From: Desmodesmus armatus
Lineage: Eukaryota > Chlorophyta > Chlorophyceae > Sphaeropleales > Scenedesmaceae
Length of the DNA: 64,000 nucleotides
Assembly (NCBI GenBank): GCA_007449985.2
Contig: VIIQ02000243.1
Location: 27,643-91,642, forward strand
Reading direction: 5' to 3'
Position 1 is the first letter of the stretch. Every line of letters begins with the position of its first letter. The notes below the pieces were generated by a model that saw only the letters and a list, made by a program, of their open reading frames with translations, was not told where the DNA came from and ran no database searches. Position numbers and translations under genes: made by a program. This document shows, in pieces, positions 58,801 through 64,000 of this stretch.

Positions 58801-60510
58801 CACCTGGCGAAACCAGCAGGCACCGATCACAATGGTTTTCAGCCTCATAACTTTGCATGGCTCAGCACTACGACAAACACTGCTTGAGTGCTGTTGAGCG
58901 CCAACCTGAAACTGGGACTCTACCGACGCTCATACCCAATGCTGCATTCTGCAACTTGCAAGCTGCCATTCTGTGACTTGCAAGCTGCCAAAGCATGACA
59001 CACCTTACAGCTAGGCAGAACACATCAGGAGCATGCACTTACCGGGCCCTGTGCGCCGATGGCCTCCTGCAGGTGCTCCCAGCCGGTCTGTGTGATGGCC
59101 TCTGAGGTGCTGGAATACCCCAGCAGATCCTCCACCTGCAAACAGAGTGTGGCATGGACAGGTGAGCACTTGCCGACCGTCGGCTGTTTGGAGCAACAGG
59201 CTGTTTGGAGCAAAGGTCTAGCAAAGGTCAACTTTCTGCACACGTCTGTAAGGAGTGAACAATCAGGCCGGCGGTGCGTTGACTGATAAGTTTGCTCAGC
59301 GTAATGGCAGCGTGTTGCTCTATGGGACCCCACATATCGTACAAGGCGTCTGTACATACGTCGAAGCAGCCAGACTCTTGCCAGCTTCTGCTCACCTGGT
59401 CTACCATGTCTGGGTACGACAGGAAGTGGGAGGGGCCCCGCAGCAAAGTCACCACGTAGTCCATCACCAGTGCGACGCAACCCATGCCCTTGTTCTTTAT
59501 GTCGACCATGTACACCCTGTAGGTCACGCCGCCGATCTTCACCACGATCTCATACCGGCCCTGTTCTGTCTTGGCGACCAGCTGCAGCTGCTGCACTGGC
59601 ACAGCGTGGAAGGGGAAGTCCGCCTGCACATGGAATTGGAGGGGTGGAGGAGGGGGGCATGTGTTGTGCATTACTCACAACGGATGCGTATCAAAAAAGA
59701 AAAGCCAAAAATGGTAGTTTTCAAGCAACTCCAACCACGTTAGCCATTGTTGGACAACAGCATGGCTGAGAACAGAAGCAGGCAGTTCACAACATGTACA
59801 GCTGGACCAAGAAAGCCTGCTGCTGGGGCACTGTGTCACTTCAAACCACCATGCAATAGCGAAAGCGACTCACCCTATGCGCCACCGACCGTCCAGCAGC
59901 TGCATCATCAACCAGGATCTGCTTCCAGTAGCGAGACAGCAGGAAGCCGTTCATCTGCGCCATGGTGAGTGAGTCGCGGCACATGAGGACATTCTTGCCG
60001 TTGAGAGACTCCTGCGCAATGAACATCCACCAGGCTGTACCTGCGGAGACAGCGATGGATTGTTGGTGGTTTGAAGTGGGGACAGAGCAGGAGCAGACGG
60101 GCAAACGCTGGCTAGCTGCTGCAGGAACAACATATGAGCACTACCGTATACATTCTGTGTATCAATTACCTCTGTGCCAGACGGTGATGCCGTCATGGGT
60201 CACTCCAGCAAGCACAGCTTCCGTGTAGCTGGTGGGGTCCTTAGGGTCAGCAACCAGCAGCATCCTTGATGTGGATGATGCAGCAACCTTGATGTCATCG
60301 ACATAGTCAAACCGCCGACTGCTGCTGCTGCTGGCATGTGGACTGCCCCCAGTCCCTGGCTCCTACAGTACAAAAACAGCAGGTTCCCGCTGTAAGCAAA
60401 ACAAAGACTGGTTCTACTGTTTTTGGTTCTTGAATTGCTATTTAGTCGCTCACCTGCACACCAAACGCAGGACACCTAGAGTCGCTCGCATTCGATTGAA
60501 AGGCCAACAT
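55864..60510 (-). CDS. unrecognised nuclear-looking protein with SUMO-interacting motifs, 507 aa
   Basis: Eleven exons: 60454-60510, 60170-60362, 59874-60040, 59396-59623, 59043-59135, 58726-58803, 57792-57962, 57364-57468, 56882-57007, 56276-56521, 55864-55923. Phases agree and give 508 codons with the stop; the start has GCCACC immediately before ATG. Residues 20-250 look globular (TAWWMFIAQESLNGKNVLMC, IKNKGMGCVALVMDYVV) but match no family I know. A basic patch follows (RPDKRSSKPSLRPKRK). Four homologous phase-0 exons then encode Pro/Ala/Gly-rich repeats, the first three ending QE. The fourth carries two hydrophobic-acidic motifs, YICISSDDEDD and IIVISSEEEEED, typical of SUMO-interacting motifs (about 462-475). 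The end, PKRPAATNAAGPAPKRHC, looks like a nuclear localisation signal. A nuclear, SUMO-linked role is inferred. Confidence 0.82.
58090..58680. repeat. 103-bp tandem array with inverted repeats
   Basis: CAGATCAGGCGTACAGCC-type cores occur at 58111, 58214, 58317, 58420, 58523 (G variant) and 58624, spaced 103, 103, 103, 103 and 101 bp. Each unit opens with CACTTCC or GCTTCC and closes with GGAAGTG or GGAAGCG, so it can fold. Diverged copies lie beside each duplicated exon of the gene (about 56650, 56790, 57150, 57260, 57620, 57700). Confidence 0.88.
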
Positions 60511-61718
60511 GGTGGCGGGTGACTGACTCGCAAATGCTATACACCGTAAATAACTAAGCTGTTGAACCTGTTGTCTGGCTGTGTCAGGGGCACCCCTATT
60601 TCCGTAGTTTGCGGTGGAACCTGGCCCATGTGTTACAAATCAGGACTTGTGGATGGGGACAACGCACGTGTCATGTCCTAGCGGAAATTATTTCAACAAC
60701 ACTGTGAACTCGTAATGGCGAGCTCTGCACAAGAAACAGCATGCCTGAACAGTTTTCACCAGGTCTTTGGCACTTCCAGGCTGGTGGGTGGTTGGCCTGT
60801 TGAGTGTTTATTGTGCAAGATGATTCAAGCTCAAAAATCGAAGGATTGTTTATGTCTCAATTTAATTCGTGAATCGAGGTGTGTGAAAGCAGCAGGCATG
60901 TCAGAAAAATTGTCGCTGACTAACAGTTGGATACTGATTGTCAATCAGTGATTGACTGAGTCAATCAGTACAAGTATCCAACTGTCACACCCAAACAATC
61001 AATGAAGGCGCAAGCTCTAGTCTTATCTTTTGGCTTGGTGATGCAGGTTTGCTTGGTGATGGACACATGCAAGCAAGGCGGTGTGGATGACGCTGGTTGT
61101 GTCACAAGCCGCGGCCCATTCTGTTGATTGCAGCACACACGTACACAGTGTGCCCACAGCTGGCCTTGTGTGGAGGCTCCCAGCTGCAAACAACAGCTTG
61201 CTGATGCGTGCAGCAGCATGCCTGCATGCTTGGTAAGGATGCTGCGTGTGCATGATTCCACACTGCGGGCCACCACGTGGCGTTGGCGCCCTGGGCCTGT
61301 TACTCAACACCCAGAGATCCCCAGTACATTTACCCTGCATTTGTTTTGAAAGGGACCGCACAGCAAGTTTCAGTACAGTACAGTACAGTACAGTACAGTA
61401 CAGTACAGTACAGTACAGTACAGTACAGTACAGTACAGTAATTGAGGGACAGGGTCCCAACCTCAGCACTAGCCAGCAAGCCAAGGGCTCATGAGAGTGC
61501 CCCAAGGACCTTCAACTTGTCGTACCCCGTCTCTCAGGTCAGGTGTGAGGGCGATCGAGATCACCCGCCAGCCAGCCGTCATTTCCAGCAGCAAGTTTCA
61601 CGAGTGCCAAAGAACGTGCATATCCCAAGTGTGTAGTACACACACTCGCATGCGCACCAGCTGTTCAACCAACACAACCCCAACACCAACATCCACCGCA
61701 GCCTCATATCCCCAGCAG
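60511..61718. other. intergenic region with hairpin and microsatellite
   Basis: Between the 60510 start codon and the synthetase stop. It holds a hairpin with perfect 13-bp arms (60923-60935 and 60973-60985) around a second inner stem, and a pentanucleotide array. No gene seen. Confidence 0.55.
61371..61440. repeat. (CAGTA)14 microsatellite
   Basis: Fourteen perfect CAGTA units, 70 bp, followed by a sequence shared with 52920-53010. Confidence 0.95.
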
Positions 61719-63816
61719 TTAGCTGCTGGCTTCGCTGCTACCGCTGCTGCTGCTGCTGCTGCTGTTGCTTGCTGCCCATGCCCTGAGTGTGTCCATGCGC
61801 TGAGTCAGCGGCACAAAGCTGCTGCGGTCCACCACGTCAGCGCCACCCTCCAGCGCCAACGCTGACAGCAGCTCACCAACATCGGGACCAGCCATGCGGC
61901 CCTGCACAGGACAGAGGTCGGTGGAAGGCAACACAGGGAGAGAGATTGTGTGTCATGGCGCGACCGGTTGTTGAGGCGAGTAGTGATCTGGGCACATGAG
62001 TGAAACCAGCATAACAATTGAAAGAATCAGCTGGAGACGGAGGGTGCCAGGGTCCTGCCCCGGGCATTGTGATGACGAGAACCCTACAGTAGCACAGCAT
62101 AGCTCGCACGGCTGTGAGGTTCATGGGCCCCATTACCTAACATAGTAGAGCCAATGAACCTAACAGCCTTGCGAGCTATGCTGTGCTACTTGAAAGTTCT
62201 CATCGTCACAATGGACCATAGTCTGCCAAAAGCACAAGGCATCCGGCTAGCTACGCCAGACCTCTCTTGCCCTTTCTTTCTATGGGTGTCCATAAGGTTG
62301 ACACCTTGCATGCATGACACAGCAACCAATCCAATCCAATATCCCCCAGCCTGGGACAGACCAACAGCATTCCCAGTCAAGCACCCGCCCTCGCTCAGCA
62401 CCAGCACTGAGCGCTCACCGTGAGTGCAATGCGCAGGGGCATGAAGAGCCTCTTGCCCTTGCGCTTCTGTGCCTTGCCCAGTGCGTTGGCCCACTTCTTG
62501 AACCCTCCAGACACCTCCAGCGCCTGACCCAGCTCACCACTGTCGTACGCAGACAGCACCGAGGACGCAACCTCACCAAAATTGTCATCAAGGATCTGGA
62601 GGGATGTCGACACGCACACGGCCAGCAGGGGGGGGGGGTACAGCCAAGAATGAGTGAACGAGCAGGGGGGGGGCGTATACCAGCACCGCTGACGCAACCT
62701 CACCAAAGTTGTCATCAAGAATCTGGAGAGTGGAAACCAAGCAAAGTGTGAGGGAGTGGTTGTGAGTGCAGTGATTACGGTCAAGGGAGGTGAGGATGCT
62801 GGGGGAGGAAAGAAGGCATGGAAGAGCGGCAGGAAGGCAGGGCGGCATTGGTGGCAGTCATAGAGTGCTGCACATACGCTGTTGCACAGGGCAAGTCAGA
62901 CAATCACAGCCAGCAGAGAGGGGCAAAAGGCACATTGTTGGCCAAGTGTAGCCACAGACTTACACACATATGTACCACCCCAGCCCCAGTACTTTCAGCC
63001 CGACTGAACGCAGCCCCACCCTGCAGCCCCACCCACCGGCTTGAACTCCTCTGCTGCCGCTGTTTCACTGAGTGGGTAGCCCAGCAGTGGTGGCAGCTGC
63101 TGTGTAGCCTCAGTGAGCACATCCACACTGCCCTTCATCAGGCCAGACATGGCAGCAGCAAAGGGGGAATCGGCTGAAGACAGCAGACCGGCATCAACCA
63201 GCGCCTTGCTGATAAGGCCGATCAGCTCAGACTCGGGGAGCGCCCTGCACAGCACACAGGACAGCACAGCATACAGCACACAGCGTAACGTGCAGCACAG
63301 CATAGCGCACGGCATACAGCATGGCATGACTAAACTTGCACGGCGATCACCCTCACAACGCACGCATGCCCCCCCACATTGCCTGCGAACCTCAGTTGGC
63401 AGTGAGGTACTGTTGCAGCATGGGCATCACAACCCTGCCGGCCAACCCCCCTTCGCTAGCACAAAACAGCATCCCCTTTGCCACGCCCCACCCTGCAGCT
63501 GCTCCCCTCAGGTCCCCACTTAGCCCCCCCCCTCCCCGCCCACCCCTTGCCCCCGGTCGCTTGGGACCCCCTTTATCACTGCATGCACCATCTGCCGGGC
63601 GCAGCGAGTGTCTTTGCCTCGGATTCCATGCGGCTTCGATGTTGAACAGCCCCTCACCCCCCCCTCCTCCAAGCAAGACCCCCCCCCCCCCCCCCAATGT
63701 GCCCCCCTGTTCACCTGAGGTGCTGTCCGTTCATCCAGTTGAGCTTGACCTTGTCAAACACTGCCGCTGACTTGGTGATGCGGTCAAGGCTGAACGCCTG
63801 AGTCAACTCATCAACA
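61719..63816 (-). CDS. gltX: glutamyl-tRNA synthetase, organelle type, C-terminal part
   Basis: Four exons in the window: 63715-63816, 63037-63244, 62419-62595, 61719-61901; phases agree. The 5' part lies beyond the right edge. The first exon has KSAAVFDKVKLNWMNGQHLR, the hallmark end of the GluRS stem-contact region just after the catalytic domain. Later exons (ILDDNFGEVASSVL, GFKKWANALGKAQKRKGKRL, MPLRIALTGRMAGPDVGELL) match the anticodon-binding domain of bacterial and organelle GluRS. It ends in a Ser-rich tail. The enzyme charges tRNA-Glu for protein synthesis and, in plastids, supplies Glu-tRNA for tetrapyrrole synthesis. Plastid and/or mitochondrial location is inferred from family type; the transit peptide is outside the window. 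Confidence 0.88.
62064..62213. repeat. long inverted repeat (about 60-bp arms) in synthetase intron
   Basis: Arms at about 62064-62124 and 62152-62213 pair with few mismatches around a loop of about 28 nt. The core TAGCACAGCATAGCTCGCA is perfectly matched. It lies wholly within the last intron (61902-62418). It could be a MITE or a small-RNA precursor. Confidence 0.85.
62681..62722 (-). repeat. upstream copy of synthetase exon start, possible cassette
   Basis: A CTCCAG acceptor, 42 nt encoding ILDDNFGEVASAVL, and then GTATAC repeat the start of the true exon at 62595. Both ends are phase 0, so inclusion would add 14 residues in frame, as a tandem duplicate. The donor may be incidental. Confidence 0.7.
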
Positions 63817-64000
63817 CTGTGCAGGGAGGGGAGGTACAGAGAGGGGGGGAGGGGGGGTACAGCAGGGGGTGAGATACTCGGCTGAGCTGTGTGTGGCCAG
63901 CCGATGGGGGATGCGCCCCCCTGGAACTTTAAAAAAAAGGGTGAGTACTGGAAGGAGGGAAGCTGATCGAATTGGACTCCTGTGACAGTCACATGCCAGT
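63817..64000. other. intron of the synthetase gene at the window edge
   Basis: Sequence upstream of the acceptor at 63817, without recognisable GluRS coding sequence. The preceding exon is beyond the window. Confidence 0.5.

Overview
The window looks like nuclear DNA of a green alga (Chlorophyta, probably chlorophycean). It is GC-rich and intron-dense, with long CAG/CTG runs, poly-G and poly-C tracts, and TGTAA motifs (the usual chlorophyte polyadenylation signal) about 170-200 nt after two stop codons. The gene content also fits: an expansin-like wall protein, a bacterial-type CorA channel, a four-domain voltage-gated channel and an organelle-type glutamyl-tRNA synthetase. The species cannot be named from sequence alone. 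I rebuilt gene models by hand from splice sites, reading phase and family motifs. Seven of nine genes close as full frames with consistent phases; the CorA gene has one frame conflict, and the synthetase runs off the window.

Layout. 952-2831 (-): expansin-like secreted protein. 3799-10406 (-): YegS/DAGK-type lipid kinase, 12 exons, 528 aa. 10802-20022 (+): CorA metal-ion channel, 12 exons, divergent from the kinase across about 395 bp. 20200-21715: a 305-bp tandem repeat array split by a non-LTR retrotransposon tail. 22734-24804 (+): secreted protein made of one-exon Cys-rich modules. 25790-46920 (-): four-domain voltage-gated cation channel, 42 exons, 2853 aa, with a 3-kb non-LTR element in one intron. 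47359-51584 (+): second lipid kinase, a paralog of the first, divergent from the channel. 52055-53859 (+): unrecognised protein. 55864-60510 (-): unrecognised nuclear-looking protein with SUMO-interacting motifs and duplicated Pro/Ala/Gly-rich exons. 61719-63816 (-): C-terminal exons of glutamyl-tRNA synthetase.

Three signals stand out. First, the channel's pore carries T/E/N/D where calcium channels carry E/E/E/E. Second, many exons in several genes have nearby intronic copies of just an exon end plus its splice site: 3' end plus donor downstream, or acceptor plus 5' end upstream. Third, there are many fold-back structures: two tandem arrays whose units keep inverted repeats, and long hairpins inside introns. 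On the sense strand, CTG runs sit in introns just before acceptors, while CAG/AGC runs sit in exons.

Most genes are unrelated in function. Links that can be argued are the two paralogous lipid kinases and two ion-transport proteins (CorA and the voltage-gated channel), each pair being divergently arranged around short shared upstream regions.
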